The notes beneath the pieces are model-generated. The model made no database searches and was not told the DNA's origin. It saw nothing but the letters and a program-made list of their open reading frames with translations. From positions 105,551,271 through 105,615,270 of the forward strand of contig JAHLJT010008756.1 in NCBI GenBank assembly GCA_031308135.1: a stretch of 64,000 nucleotides of DNA, read 5' to 3'. The DNA is from Acheta domesticus (lineage: Eukaryota; Arthropoda; Insecta; Orthoptera; Gryllidae). This document shows positions 32,427 through 45,505 of this stretch, piece after piece. A program made the position numbers and the translations under genes. Position 1 is the stretch's first letter. Each line of letters starts with the position of its first letter.

Positions 32427-32945
32427 GTCATTAGTAGAGACAGGATTTCTGTGCACTATCAAATGCTGAAATATCCACTATGAAGGGTCAAAATGGACAA
32501 AACATGCACAATCAAATTTTATTTTACTTAAATTTTTAGTTATTTTGCTTTTTGTAACAATTAACAATTTTCGTAAACTGTTCTATGTCAAATTCATTCT
32601 TTTGTCAGAAAACATGTTTTTGAATGCAGAAAATTACATTTTACGTCACAAGAAGTAATTGGAGCATACTTCAAAGACGAAACCTAAGCCAACAAAAGGT
32701 CAGAATCAGTCAGGTATAAATCAGAAAATTTTGCATTTTCTGATTTTTCACCAAAACTGTTCTTTACATTTTGGAGGAATTTCAAGTCACGATTTGAGTT
32801 TAACACTTTATGTAATTTCTCCGTACCAGTCTCACCCACATCGCCAAACATTAATACTAGACACGTTAATGTCTTCAACAAGTTTTAATGACCACTAGAG
32901 GAAGACCTACTGATTCTAATTTCAGGAGATAAGGAAGATATTTTT

Positions 32946-34532
32946 ACTTTCCCGTATACTTACGTATACACGGAGTGATATACGTAGTGTAGGGAAAGTT
33001 ATGCAATGCTGCGCGAAAAAATGGCCAATTTTCGGCGGAAAAAAATTAATTGCCGGGCCGTGAAAAGGAAAAAGTGGTTAAAACCAGTTGCTAAATTAAG
33101 AAAAAAAATCCCCTAACACGTGCTGTAGCCAGAAAACCCTCTTTTGTGGGTCCTTGATACCGAAAAACCAATTGAAAGGAAAACGTCCGTCTGTCTGTCC
33201 GTCTGTGAACACTGCTAGCGCCTAAACCATACTTACGATTTCTTCCAAAATGGATATTCCCTGGTCGATCTGCTTCTAGTCAAAACTTTGAGATTTTGGA
33301 AAAGATTCTGCAAAATTTAGGGGTACTTTATATGAAGCCCCCCGGGGATTTTCAAAATTTTCTCAAAAACGGCTCCAAATTTTTTCTTTAAATTTCTTGT
33401 ATGAATAGAGTAAAATACACTTATTAACATGGCATAGGTCCTATTTTCACGGAAAACTCTGAATTTTCGAAAATTTTGAAAGATTGAATTTTTTTCGGCG
33501 TCTTTCCCCAACTACAAAATTGAAGATAAAGATTTTTTCTTCAAATAAAATGTGTTCTCCAAAGTGAGTTCTTTGTTTAAGATCTTGTACATTTTTTGAA
33601 AATTTTAGTAGTTTTGAATATTGCGTGCAATTTTAAAAATTACGAAAACGAGTTTTTCTCAAAAACGGCTCCAAATTTTTTCTTTAACCTTATGGTAGGG
33701 ATAGTGGTAAATGTACTCTATCAGATGACATAAAAGCCATATTGCTCTATCGGTTGTTTTTTTCAAAACTTACAGAAATATAAATTTATTTACTTGTCTC
33801 TCACGTCGTTAATATTTACACTATCGGCGATTTTTTCACATTATTATATTTAAGAGTATATATGCTTTAAATAATGTCAAGTAAAGTTTCTCGAAAACAC
33901 AACCGTTTTCTGTGAAAACTAGCTCAAATTTCCGCATTTTCAAAAACGCTCAAACGCCATTTTCTCATGTATGGCTGCAAATGTTTTCTTGAAACTTTTG
34001 TAACGGATAGTGATAAGTACACTCTTTAATATGACGTAAAGTTTATTTTCAATATTTTTTTGTTTTTTCAAAAATTATATAAATGTACATTTTTTGAAAG
34101 ATCTCTCGCATCTTCAATATGCACTTTACCAGCAATGTGTAAAGATTATTATATTTGTGTGTGTGTAAGTGCTTCAAATAACTTCAAATAAAGTATTTTG
34201 AAAACTCAAACATTTTCTGTGAAAATGAGCTTCATATTTCGTACTTTTAGTAGCGCTAAAACGCCATTTTCTCTTAAACGGCACATACATTTTAAAAGAA
34301 AATTGCCATTTATGACTAGGTTTTTGTGTTCTTTAATATTCTAAAATTAATATTTCCGTTCTACCAATAGGAAACCGAAAAATTAAGAAAATGACTTACT
34401 TTTGGCGGTGATAGATGACCGCTGGCAAGAAAGAGTTTGTGGCAATTCCGAATAGCTAGCGAAGACCCAAGGAAATAGAAAACTAATACGGGAAAGTCTG
34501 TGCCATTCTGTAGCACCATTAGTTTCTTCATG
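32946..34532 (-). repeat. Repeat A copy (minus), nested in the hAT-like element
   Basis: Near full length (about 1.59 kb). On the minus strand it runs from ACTAATGGTGCTACAGAATG (34532) to ATACGGGAAAGT (32946). The GTCC/GTCT tract is short here (33185-33207). It keeps all internal ~305 bp units and is the cleanest comparison for 2554-4287. Confidence 0.9.
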
Positions 34533-35880
34533 TGTATAGATACGGGATGTCCTGTCTTATACATTTCTAAAGATTTATACCTTGGATTTCCTACTTCAAT
34601 GTATCCTCAGTAACAAAAGCACACACTAAGTGTGGCATTCTTTCCTTTCTATAGCTCTGTCACTACGAGAAGTTGATGTAAGGTGCTGACCCCTTGAATG
34701 TTTTTTGAACATTTAATCTGCATAAATAAATTCAAATTATATAGAGCTACATATTTCTTAAGAAGGGTATTAGAATTTTTCTACAAATTACCATGTTTTC
34801 AAATAAATTTTACACAAATTTTGCCGCAAATTAATGACAGATTTAAATTAAGACAAGTGTACTTTCTTAAATGTATTTAGCTAAACGATCAGGTTCACAC
34901 TATCTGGGTAGAAATTATAGACTCGAATTTGAAATATTGTCGTAAAAATCGGGTTTAGTATGTACTTGTTTCGTCATACTCTACGTCTTTCCCTTGTTGA
35001 CAAAAATATTTTTTACAAAGCAATGCTACTAGTACACTCAAACGAAATGAAAAGGAAAAAAAGTATGAAATGCTCCACGATTTACATTTTTTTCAATAAC
35101 ATTAAAAATAATAGAAGTAAAATGCTGAAAGTCGAGAAAAATGTTTGGAAAGAATATGCGTAATACCAGGTATTATAATTATTTTAAAAAATACCCCAAT
35201 TTCTACAAAACAATTGCTTCAACCTCAAAAAAATCTCAAAGTGCTAAAAAATTGTTAATATTATTCCGCAAATAATTATTTTCACTTCAATAAAAATTAA
35301 AGTCGTATGTTTCGTTTCATATCTGTTTCATTGACATTGTTTTATCCTTTTCTGAGTTTCAGTATTTAAAATTATATAATTTTTGTAGCAACAATTGTGT
35401 TAATCCTCTGTTGCACGCAAACAGAATGAGATCTCACTGTTGATTATTTTCGTCTCCTCGTCAGTTATTGACATTGAGGTTTGGCTTCGTGTATCTTCCG
35501 TATCCTTTGCGACGTATTATATGGCGTTGATAATTAATTTCGCGATCTTTGCTCACCGCCGTGTAATCGCGTCGTAAAATTCAAGTAGTGAACCGGAAGG
35601 TTAAAATGTATAGTATAACAATACTATTTATAAAAACTATGAATATTTTAATATTCACAAATTATGTAGAGAAATAATAAGAAAGTACTAAATATGCTAG
35701 ATGTAAATCTGAATATGCAGTATTATTTAAAAAAAAGTCCAAACATGCATTACGAATGAATTTTTCCAAAATCCTATCAAAACATGCAAACATGCACGGA
35801 AAAAGTGCATGTTTTTGAAAAAGTGTGCATTTTTTAAACAAGTTTTTCATGAAACACATATATACAAAGTTTGAAATCTC
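34533..35880. other. hAT-like element interior, no gene recognised
   Basis: AT-rich; short frames at 34698-34880 and 34960-35163 are not recognised. Repeated ACATGCA/TGCATG words near 35745-35835 are subterminal hAT-type motifs. Confidence 0.5.
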
Positions 35881-35936
35881 TACGAAGCTTAAATAAAAAC
35901 ATGCACTTGTATGGAAATCCTGTCTCTAGTCATTAG

Positions 35937-37134
35937 TTTATTTACGTGAAGATGTCTAGACGTCAAGAACTATTTTTTCTCTCCTTTATTTCATTGATTC
36001 AGTGTCACACTGGTCGTTCCAGTTATAATAAATAAGCCAGTACAAATAACGACCGGGTCGACATATACACGAGCAGCCCTTCCCGCTAAAGTAAATTTTC
36101 ATTTACATATAATTTTTTTGAGGGTTCTTAACTCCAATAACGCGGAATGAAGTACAATTAACGCTCGGTTTCTTGAGCTCTGATTTTGCTGCTGCGAGCG
36201 GAGTAAGGGGTTTAGTTATTTCGTCGACAGTACTATCAAATAAAATCTGAAGCTTCTTTGTCGAAAAAAAAATCGTTTCTATTTCACAAGAGAGAAAATT
36301 TGTTATTAAATGCTACCAACAAGGCTCGCCCCTATGTGCATTGCCGCTGTCTCCATGGGCAGAGAATGCTTGAACTTGAAATAAGTGAGTAGCTATATTG
36401 ATTTGGACCAAAGTGTACCATGCAGAGTTAAATTGCACACTTACACTTACTACACTACCACACAAATCGGTAGACCAGTTGGGATCTTAGAGCTGTCCCG
36501 GCTGGAGCCGTGTCCCTGTGGGGGATACCTGGAGGGGCGAATTACCCGCAAGTGGGCGTACGATGTCGGCGCCGGATCTCAGTGGGGAAGGAAAACTTCA
36601 ATAACAGGACTAATGCCCTTAGCAATTGACGTGTCGGGAACCATCAATCAGTCAAATGTGCAGCCTTAAACTGTTAATCGTAAAATAATAATATTATTGA
36701 TGACATAACAAATGTTATCCCTAATGATTCTTTACCGTAAGTAATGATTAAATAATGCAGCGTTTGTCTAAATTATGAAGTAATACTACAATCTTCTGGA
36801 ATGAATTGTTTCCACGAAATACACTTCGATATATAACGATGAAAAAACCAATTTTAAAAGTTGGCGGATATCTTGGCATCTAACACATGTTCTAAGCTAC
36901 ATGAAACGTGTTGATTCAAAATATGTAAGTCATTTGTCTCTATCACCTATCGTTCTTTAGAAATACTCCTCCAACCATTCATATTTCACTAGAACATTTT
37001 TTGTTACATGGAGTACTAATGAACATGGAATCAGCTGAGAAAATAGTGAGCTTGGGTCACATGGCACGCATTCTGTATAGTAATATATATTTCAAGGTAC
37101 AATACACAAATAAATCCATACACCCGGAAAATAC
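35937..37134. other. Unassigned stretch with one open frame
   Basis: A 94-codon frame (36385-36669) contains LEPCPCGGYLEGRITRKWAY and is locally GC-richer (36480-36600). It resembles no family I know and no splice sites are convincing. The rest is AT-rich without repeats. Confidence 0.35.
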
Positions 37135-37800
37135 TTAATATAAGTTGTATTTGGTTTGAATTTCATGGCTGTTGATTTGCGTTTGTGCTGAGCGTTTGGC
37201 ATGTCACGCTGAAGTGTCCAGCAGTAGTCACCTAACATTGCAGCACGCCGTTGTCCCTAATACTTTAATTTATCACCTAGATTTCCTGGTGAAAACCATA
37301 TTCGTTACTGACGGAACCTAGGTTTTCGGGGAAGATGTCAAAATGCGAGTCAAGGAGATGCATTTTGGGGGACATGTTGACATCCAGCTTCTTGAAGGCA
37401 CTCATGCACTTCTTCACAACATTTACATAGCAGATTTATAATTTCCAAGGAAATTGGCTGCAACTGATTTGAATGCCCTCCATGCACTTTTTTCAGTATG
37501 ATTTAATATGTCTTGGAAGTGGCTGTCAGCAATTATCTTCCTTATTTGTGGACCTGTAAATACACCTTCTTTCACTTTCACATAACTCAACTCTGGAAAG
37601 CTTGTTGCACATTACCGAAAACCATTCGATTTGTTGCCTAGTGCCTTCACGAAATTTTTCATGATTCCCAGCTTGATCTGAAGTGATAGCATGAGTTCGT
37701 TGTTAGGGTAAATCAACGCCACACGAAGGACATTTTTATTTCCTGGCTGCATTGTAGTTTGATAGGCCAATTTTTCTTTAGGTAGTGGTGCTTTCTATCT
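37135..37800 (-). pseudogene. Relic of the same transposase family as 22225-23966 (C-terminal part)
   Basis: The minus strand, with frame changes, reads IKLGIMKNFVKALGNKSNGF, then SFPELSYVKVKEGVFTGPQI, then KIIADSHFQDILNHTEKSAW, then AFKSVAANFLGNYKS. It continues with KMHLLDSHFDIFPENLGSVS and finally MLGDYCWTLQRDMPNAQHKR (about 37225-37165). This is the continuation of the protein whose first half is at 22570-23620; the two overlap only at the IKLG...K block. Stops occur about every 60-100 codons, so no long frame exists. The element's ends are not seen. Confidence 0.75.
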
Positions 37801-39741
37801 CCACTATTCTACTTGCAAATAAAACGGTAGCAATAAAATAAAAGCATACAAAATAAAGCAGTACTTGATTTATCTTGTCAGATGTTCCCATGAGAATGGT
37901 GTGATTCTTAAATCACCATAGATACACAGTTTATACTTGTGTTGTGTCATATTTCAAATGTTGTTAACAAGTGTTTATGCGTTTCTCCTTGTTATTGCGC
38001 GAAAAAGGAAATAATAGAAGATGAACGAAACTAAATAATTAGTGCGATGGATGTAGTCCAGCACGCGAGTACTCGTGCTACGAATGGCCGCGCGAGTGAG
38101 AGAATAATGAAAATAAAAAAAAAAATGAAAGAATAATAATGCGATATCAAAAATGCTTTAAAGTATTATCTTAGATATAATTAGAGAGTTTTTGCAAGTG
38201 GTGAATTTGAAAGATGTAACACGACAATTCTAGAGAGGATTGTTTTGCGTATGCGCCGTCATCCAATGACGGGCTTTCTAATGACGGGCCCCGTCATTCT
38301 CTGTTTTGTCGTCTACGACAAATGTGTTCATAGCTTACACTTTACGTAGTTTTCGCCGCCACCACTAAACACGAATTCGACACTAATACACAATAAGAAT
38401 GGAATAATGAAAATTACAATATCCGTAGTACCAATATAATACGGCAGTAACTTCATGGTTAATTTTTACTAAAGTTAATTCATATACAGCGGGAATAAAC
38501 TACCGTATTAGTTTAGAATTTGGAGGTTATTGTACATTGAGGTTACATTGATTGCCACGAAAACATAGTTGTTTATCTACAGGGCTATATAATTGCAATA
38601 ATTTTCCATAACTAATATAAGCAATATAAATATGTAGTCATATTGCGGATTTAGGAAGCTATGCTTTAGACCTACGTTGGAGGTAAAGACATGTATTTTA
38701 CGTATTCGTATGATACAATAAGATTTCATGTATTATACATATTTCTATCTGATAATCCTCATGAAAACATAAATGAAGTCAGATGATTCACAGATGTTCA
38801 GTAAAAGCTTTTGGAGGTTTTTCTGTTCCTACTAGTTCCTAGTTTTACGTACGTTTTCGATTAGACGACGTGCAAAAACTTATTTTTGTGGAGATACGTT
38901 ATTTCTGATTGACAACAATGATTACGAACTACGACACTGGATTTCCCGTCTTGCAAAAACTTTCTAATATTTTCATAGACTACATAAATATTGTATGGCG
39001 TTGCATGAAAGTGTACAAAAACATGGGGACATAAAATTGATGAACGGTATTCCAAGAAAATTATTTTTGGTCGATATCTTTAAAACCAGACGTGACAGAG
39101 CAAAACAGTTTTCAGATTTGAAATCAACATGAAAAACTACACTGGAAAAAGTAAACACCATGTGAGATATCTATAGCTTCTTTATCAGTGTATGTTATAT
39201 GCAAACATTGCGCCTTTGTTTAAATCTACTTTGAAATAGGAAACAATGGAATGGATTGGCTTATTAAATTATTGGTCCTAAACGCATAAAAATAATTTTA
39301 AATTATTAATTCATCATTGATGTGTCCTAAATATTCACTAATTTCTTGATAAAATATTATTTCTCATTCATTTAGCACTCAAGACTTGATTTCAATTGTA
39401 TGATACTTGGTGTTCACATCTTATTCAAATTCATTGACTGGGTTCCGGGCACGTCAACTGCTAAGGTCACTGGTTCCGTATTGTGTATGTTTTCATCACG
39501 GAAGGTGGTGGTGATCTTCCCCCACCGCAACCAGGTATTTCACTAATGGGGCACCGCCACAACTGGAACAAGCTCTCAGCTCCCGACTGGTCTCCTGACA
39601 TGAGTGGAATTATAGTGCACATAAATGTAACCGTCTGTAAGAAAAGGGTGAGGATAGGGCAAGGAAGAGGAAATTTCGCAATCCGTGACTCGTTTTTTAG
39701 TGTACTATTGATCAGAGCAGCTGGATGTTAGAATTCTCCAG
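37801..39741. other. Unassigned AT-rich stretch
   Basis: No gene, terminal repeat or known family recognised. At 38265-38300 ATGACGGGCTTTCTAATGACGGGCC repeats an 8 bp ATGACGGG word three times. A frame at 39483-39731 (82 codons) is not recognised. Confidence 0.35.
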
Positions 39742-39950
39742 CGATGGAACTCGGTTGATAGTGCGATTTTTAAAACTTCCTTCAAGGCCCGTCTTCACGA
39801 TGGACTATGTCACGGTATTTCGCGTCTTTCTCAGTCGTACCGGTAGATATCGCATGATCGCGACCGTATCAAGCAGTGCTTGCAATCATGCGACATCTAG
39901 CGGCGCCACCGAGAAAAACGCCGTGTGATATTCCATCGTGGCCTTAGGAG
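39742..39950. mobile_element. Relic of the palindromic mariner-type MITE (partner 59980-60232)
   Basis: AGTGCGATTTTT at the left, CGCATGATCGCGACCG in the centre and TATTCCATCGTGG at the right follow the order of the intact palindromic MITE at 59980-60232. The arms have diverged, so the fold-back is imperfect. The Tigger-like element follows almost directly. Confidence 0.65.
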
Positions 39951-39968
39951 CTTGAGAGGCAGCTAGTA

Positions 39969-40682
39969 CCGTCGACTCCGGTTATAGTGAACTCGGATAT
40001 AATGAATCCTCGGTTATAGTGAACTTAAGTCTCTGGTCCCGTTTCACTTACATTACAAATAATAATAAGAAGACTCGGTTGTAGTGAACCTGAACCTCGC
40101 GAGAGTGAATGTAGGAAATACAACGTCCTGAAAATTAATTCCCTCCTGGAAAAGAGTATATCACCTCAGTGCCACGAAATCCAACACTAAAGATCTTGAA
40201 AATAAGTATCGTTACTGTTGGTGTTACTTGATATTCCACGGGATAAAGCTCGTTGAGTTCTACGTAGACGGCAGGGAGCACTCGACGGCTTCAGCCTGGC
40301 GATATCGGCCCTGCCGCGCGGAAAAGTGATCAGTTATCAAAAGCATCTAGTAGATTATTAGGCGAGCAAAAGGGCCTTCGGAGAGTGGGACGGTGTTCCA
40401 ACAGTGCAGGATGCAGAATCAAGTATGGAGAGAGCACGTACTCTGGAGAAGGATCTAGAGAAATATTACTTTTGAAAATATACGATGCAAACAATTGAAA
40501 ATAATTGATTTTTAAAAATAAATGTATTGAAATTTTCAGTTCGTGCTGTTAATGTATTTTGCTGTATCTCCATATCAATCAAATCAATAGTAATAGACAA
40601 ATTCTATTTAATTTTGACTTCATCGGATATAGTGAACCAAAAATGGTAGTATCCTGAAGTTCATTATAACCGGAGTCGACTG
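39969..40682. mobile_element. pogo/Tigger-like non-autonomous element with TA duplication
   Basis: The left end CCGTCGACTCCGGTTATA and the right end, reverse complement of CAGTCGACTCCGGTTATA, differ at one base, with TA on both sides (39967-39968, 40683-40684). The motif GTTATAGTGAAC recurs several times inside each end (40015, 40078), as in Tigger-type elements. The 714 bp interior has no long frame; it is a deletion derivative. Confidence 0.85.
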
Positions 40683-41075
40683 TATGTAAAAATCGTACTA
40701 CAGCTATGTTGCTAATGTCTAAAATCCTGCATTGATCGTGAGTCGAAGCCTAGGACCTCCCGATCAGAGTCACTGCGGTGACATCAATTGATGTCCTCTA
40801 ATTCAGTCTGTTAATTGACTTACTGGGAAAACACACAAAAGCGGAAGAAATTCCGCAGCTCTGCATCCAAATGGCGCGAATGTTATCTCAAGTGGCTGGC
40901 GCGCGTGTCCAGCTGAAGCACACAGTGGCGCCGCTGCTGACCGCCCCGACGGCGCGCCCGCGCTCCCCGCGCCTGCGCCGCACGCGCCGAGGCCGCCCGC
41001 GCCCGATACCGCCCCGCGACCTGCCACCCCGCGCGCCCCCGCCCCCCGCCGCCCCCGCGCCCGCAACGGCCCTTT

Positions 41076-41270
41076 TTGCCCGGGCCCGCGCCGGCTGCCG
41101 GCGGCCCTGCGGCCCCGGCGACGCCCGCGCCCGCGTCGGCGCCCGCGACGGCGCCCGCGACGGCGCCTGCGGCTCCCGGCCAACCGCCCCCCGCCGCCAT
41201 CAAATGGTCGCCCATCACCGACGAGCTGGCGGGCTCGCGGGGCGCCGGGTCCGCCTTCTCCGATGACGAG
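41076..41270 (+). CDS. Candidate host-gene exon (unidentified), 5' limit uncertain
   Basis: The region 40870-41330 is extremely GC-rich against an AT-rich background. The frame with the best protein look has a Pro/Ala-rich run (PGPAPAAGGPAAPATPAPAS and ATAPATAP), then AAIKWSPITDELAGSRGAGS and AFSDDE. It stops in phase 0 at GAG followed by GTATGC, a good donor. The same frame stays open upstream to 40941; another plus frame is open from 40871 to 41266, so the true start or a frameshift near 41070 is unresolved. The protein is not recognised. Confidence 0.5.
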
Positions 41271-41339
41271 GTATGCGGGGTGCGGAGAGAGGACGCCGCG
41301 TGGCTCTTCCAGGGCTGGTGATGGGCGCTAGGAGAGTAT

Positions 41340-43381
41340 TGAACACTCTATACGTGCGAATAGTCTTGAATTTGATTCTTAATTAATGGGATGGAATGTT
41401 TGGTGCTAGACAATTTAAATTACTCTGAGGAATGCTTATAAAATCCGAAACATTGACATTTTAAGAACTGTTCCCTTCATTATGTCCTACTTACAAGATA
41501 TGTAGCATTAATTGATTCATCAAACCTGCAATTTTTAAATATATTGAAACCTCAATTTAGGTTGTTCCGTTCCATTCCTGCCACATCTTCCAAGTCCTAT
41601 TGCTCCTAATTTCTCATCAATGACTTCCACTACTAAATTCCTAGTTTGCATAAATTTGTCTGCCATAATGTCAATATGTCTGCAATGCTTTGATCAGTCT
41701 GTGATATCAGTTCTGTGGGTCATGAATTATTTGCAAATATCAGCAAAATGTAGAAAATGTTTAATTGTTGCTTTGTGTTAGATTACAAAATCTTCCGGCC
41801 CCACTTTGGGCGCCATTGAAACCTCAACTGTCTCGAGAGTAACACATTTCTGGATGTAGAGATCGGGGCCTCTTTGTATACTATTAACACGAACAAAAAA
41901 AGTCATATCTCCAGGATGAAAGTAAATGATTTCAAACGAATCAATCACGCTGATTTCTAAAATCATTATAGAAAGTTCCTATTACGCAAGGTACAAAAGA
42001 TTTAAACATATTTAGTATTTGAAACAAACAAAATTATATACTAATTTCCACATTGTGATTCCCGTTATATTACTTCAAAATTTTATGAGTATGTTTCATA
42101 TGTGGTAAAAATAAGTTAAGAATGGAATATAAATATTCGTCCAATAATATGCAGACATTAAAATGGTTTGTTGGTATTCTCCACAACATTGGTAGAGCGA
42201 ATGATAATGATATGAGTTTTCCCTACAACCACAAGGTACAGTGCACACAGCACAGGTAAGCAGCCCATGGTTTGTCCTGATCACAAACACGACAGCCGAA
42301 GTTTAAAGAATACGCAAGTTTCGAAATTTCATTTTTTCCCCTTTGAAGTCTGGGTGTAAATTTTCCATAAACTAACAGAAGTTTTCGGGTTGATTCGCAC
42401 ATTTTAATGTGAAATGACGATTTGCATTTTATCGAACAGATTCAGAGATCATTCTAGAGATCATGTGATGAATTTCACTCTGTAAAAACCACAGAACTAT
42501 AATGTATTTGAGGCACATGCAAACCAGACACGAATGTCCCGCACACTGTGGTTACAGTGCGCAGGCCACCGACGGACTCATTATCTGCCACCCCAAAAGT
42601 TGGATACTTGTATACTTGCGATAAGGTAAGGGGCTAAAATAATTGCTTTCGATGACTGATTCACTAGAGGAAATATGAGGGTGCACGTGACTTGTTTTCA
42701 AAACATCTATTAAGACCATCAAGTCCTACTCGTAATTGCGCGCGACTACCTGTTCCGAGAATAAAGACGACAATCCTCGAATACAGAAGGTAAAAAAAAT
42801 ACGAAAGATTAATTTTGTTGATATCTCATGAGAGTGGCATAGATGAACATAACAAATATTTTATTTTTAAATATATTTTATGCGTGTTGATTCTACAAAT
42901 CTTACAGGAGCAATTTAAATGTATTTGTATGAATAGCAATATACGGTATGATAGGTATAAAGATACGGTATATTTAAAAACTGATGTGATATGACATTTT
43001 TATTGTGTTAATAATATTCGTATAAAATGACTGTTACGCATCTACATTCCCGGAAGTAAAATCGCGTTCTCTAGTGTAATCAACAGATAGAGACATTCAC
43101 TCTGATTGAACTGATATGTTATTAGATTGTACACTACATCATCATAAAAATACACATAAAATAACTGACCAAAAACACACTTGAAACAAATAGAGTAGGT
43201 GTGAATCCTATTTTCTCTCACTTATACCTCAGAAAGTCATGTTTCGTCGAATCCTGTTTTTTTCATGTCATAGAAAATCCAAGAACTTCCATGGTTTCTA
43301 AATTTCAGACATCTGAAGCCAATTGTATAACTATGTTCTTCGTAAACTACATGTTCGTGGCATAAATCCTTGGACGTGCAC
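41340..43381. other. Unassigned AT-rich stretch
   Basis: No TE signature or convincing coding sequence. A few short minus frames (41966-41778, 42290-42096) match nothing recognised. It could be intronic. Confidence 0.4.
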
Positions 43382-43518
43382 AGAGGCGGGATTCAGGGGG
43401 GGGCAAGGGGAGGCAACTGCCCCCCAATCTTGGGAAAAATTTTAAAAAAATTAATTGTATTTCAAGAATGTTCAAATGTATATATAAAAGATTTACTTGT
43501 TTCTGTATTTTGAGAAAA

Positions 43519-43551
43519 TGATAATAATAATAATAATAATAATAATAATTA
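43519..43551. repeat. AAT microsatellite
   Basis: About ten AAT units. No Dong/R4-like leader is attached to either side, unlike the tracts at 8403 and 30033. Confidence 0.85.
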
Positions 43552-45505
43552 AGCGAACAATAATTTTATTAACCTGAGCTAATAACATTATTAATAAATT
43601 GGTGAACTTTAGTTCAGTATTATAAAACGCGCAGGATAATGTTCAGCGCTATTTTGAATATCCCTTATCCAACATCCTCTTTCAATTATATTTTGCTTTG
43701 AAACGTTATTTACTTTGAAATTAAACAGTTTCATGCCTAAAATCAAGAGTGATAACTAGACCTTGGATTTGAGGACAAATGCCTATTCAGTTCCTTTAGG
43801 ATGTGAAAAATAATTGCAGATGTTTACGAATCATGAGAGAATAGATCTAATGATAGCGTCTAATAGTGCCTGAAATGTTCTAAAAGGGCGGTTGATGCCT
43901 ATTTTAATATTTTCGCCTAAAACTGCTTAAAACAGATGATTTTGAAGAACGATCATATATTAAATGCTAAATTTTGAAATTCGTTTCATGGAAACGCAAA
44001 AACGTTTTAGAAATGCAAGTATTGTGTGATCGAATATGCAATCGACATCGAACTGAAATCTTTCACCCAAAATACCGAACAAAAGGAGCCCTGCAAGTCA
44101 ACATTATTAAGATGTCTCACTCTCGCCTCCGATCTGCACGCACTTCTTGGGCCATTGCACCCATTCCTGGTGCAGCTGCGCTGTTGACAGGTTGAGGCTT
44201 ATCGCCGCAGCGGGTCGTCTGCGAAGTCCGGGGGAGGAAAGACAGGGCAGACAAAAGCCTTCTGTCGGACAGGCGTAGATTACAAAAAAGGCCAATGGTT
44301 ACATGAGTCGTGTGGGGTGAGACGAGTGAAGAAGTTTCAGAAGAAGTGAGCACGAGAAACCTAACTAAATTTGTTTGCTCCTATAAATCTGTCAGTGAAA
44401 AGTGCATTTTCAGCCTTCAAAATGATTTTAATAGATAAGACAGCCTTTTTGTAGAAAATATTGATTATGTACTATACTGCTAATTATGAAAGTGAATAAT
44501 ATATGCTTGTAGTCTCTCTCCTAAATGTAAAAATACTTTTTCCTGTATAATACAAATTACCTAATTAAATCCTTTTGAGATCAGTTCTAGATGTCAGAAA
44601 TATAACTTTTTCATGTCTATTTTTTGCCTGGCTTAGTCATCCTTTAACTTATTTTAAGAACCTAAAACGTCGATTTTAATGCCTATTAGTGCATAATTTC
44701 GTAATTTTGTTGCTTATTTTAGGTGCCTAAATCAATTTTTTTTACCTGAAATTTTGAGTGGTCTAGTCATAACACTCAAATTTCATCTCTCAAAAAGAAA
44801 GAGTATTTCCCGTTTATTATAGATATAGATAGAGGTAAAGGTGGTGATATGAATGATTTATATAATATGAGCCCCTTTGTTATCGTTTCATACAAAGCAA
44901 ATATTCTTGAAGGAACGCTTTTAACTAGTTTAATAATTACTTTTGCCATCATTGTGGTAAATGTTCTGTGGTTCAGTTGTAAATGAGACCTGATGTGAAA
45001 CGTGTTCGTGTTTTCTTGGTTCTAAAAGCTTTGGAAGGCAAGTTTTTAGCTTTTAACTTTAGCTTGAGTTCGCTTAGACCGATTCTGATTTTGGCACTGC
45101 CTACAACATTCGTTAAGAATGAAATACAATATGTTTGACTGCCACTATGTTAATCTCAGAATTAGGCTGCCAGGCCACGCCCGTTTTTTCACTACTCTAA
45201 ATTGCGTCAGTTGAGCATCATAATTATACTACATGTGGCTTCTCCTTGCGGGACAAATCTGTAGCAATTTGATACTTATGGCAGTCTTAAACATTGTTTA
45301 ACATTGTTTGTTTTTATGCATACCATCTGTAATTTCGAACTATCAAAGATCGGTTTTAGTTTGCAGAATTTTAATACGTCGATGGTTCTAAAATTAGCCC
45401 CGAACTTGCATATATGAGCCCCAAACTTTAACTGGCACTACAACTTGTGTTCGCACTATTTTTGTTTTAGATGCCACCAGGGATCTAGGGCCAAAACAAA
45501 AAGAA
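43552..45505. other. Unassigned stretch with a GC-richer patch
   Basis: Mostly AT-rich without a signature. 44110-44340 is GC-richer and open on the minus strand, with text such as PVNSAAAPGMGAMAQEVRAD or, in another frame, STAQLHQEWVQWPKKC. Neither is recognised and no clear splice borders are seen. Confidence 0.35.

Larger units (their letters stand above)
32435..35928. mobile_element. hAT-like DNA transposon with perfect 8 bp target duplication
   Basis: It begins TAGAGACAGGATTTC and ends GAAATCCTGTCTCTA, exact reverse complements over 15 bp. Both sides are flanked by GTCATTAG (32427-32434 and 35929-35936), an 8 bp duplication diagnostic of hAT elements. Subterminal DNA contains many TGCATGTTTT/ACATGCAC words, typical of hAT transposase sites. 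No transposase is recognisable; a full repeat A copy (32946-34532) occupies nearly half of it. The intact duplication suggests it is one of the younger insertions here, yet it predates its nested repeat. Confidence 0.9.

Noticed and set aside
38265..38310. ATGACGGG short repeats as a regulatory array
   Set aside because: Only three units in ~40 bp without symmetry or context.
40803..41218. Minus-strand Arg/Gly-rich frames of 126 and 111 codons
   Set aside because: Shadows of the GC-rich exon candidate; low-complexity Arg/Gly translation is expected on the complement of Pro/Ala-rich coding DNA.
43382..43435. CAGAGGCGGGATTCAGGGG, similar to a hAT-type terminus
   Set aside because: No matching opposite end or 8 bp duplication within several kilobases.
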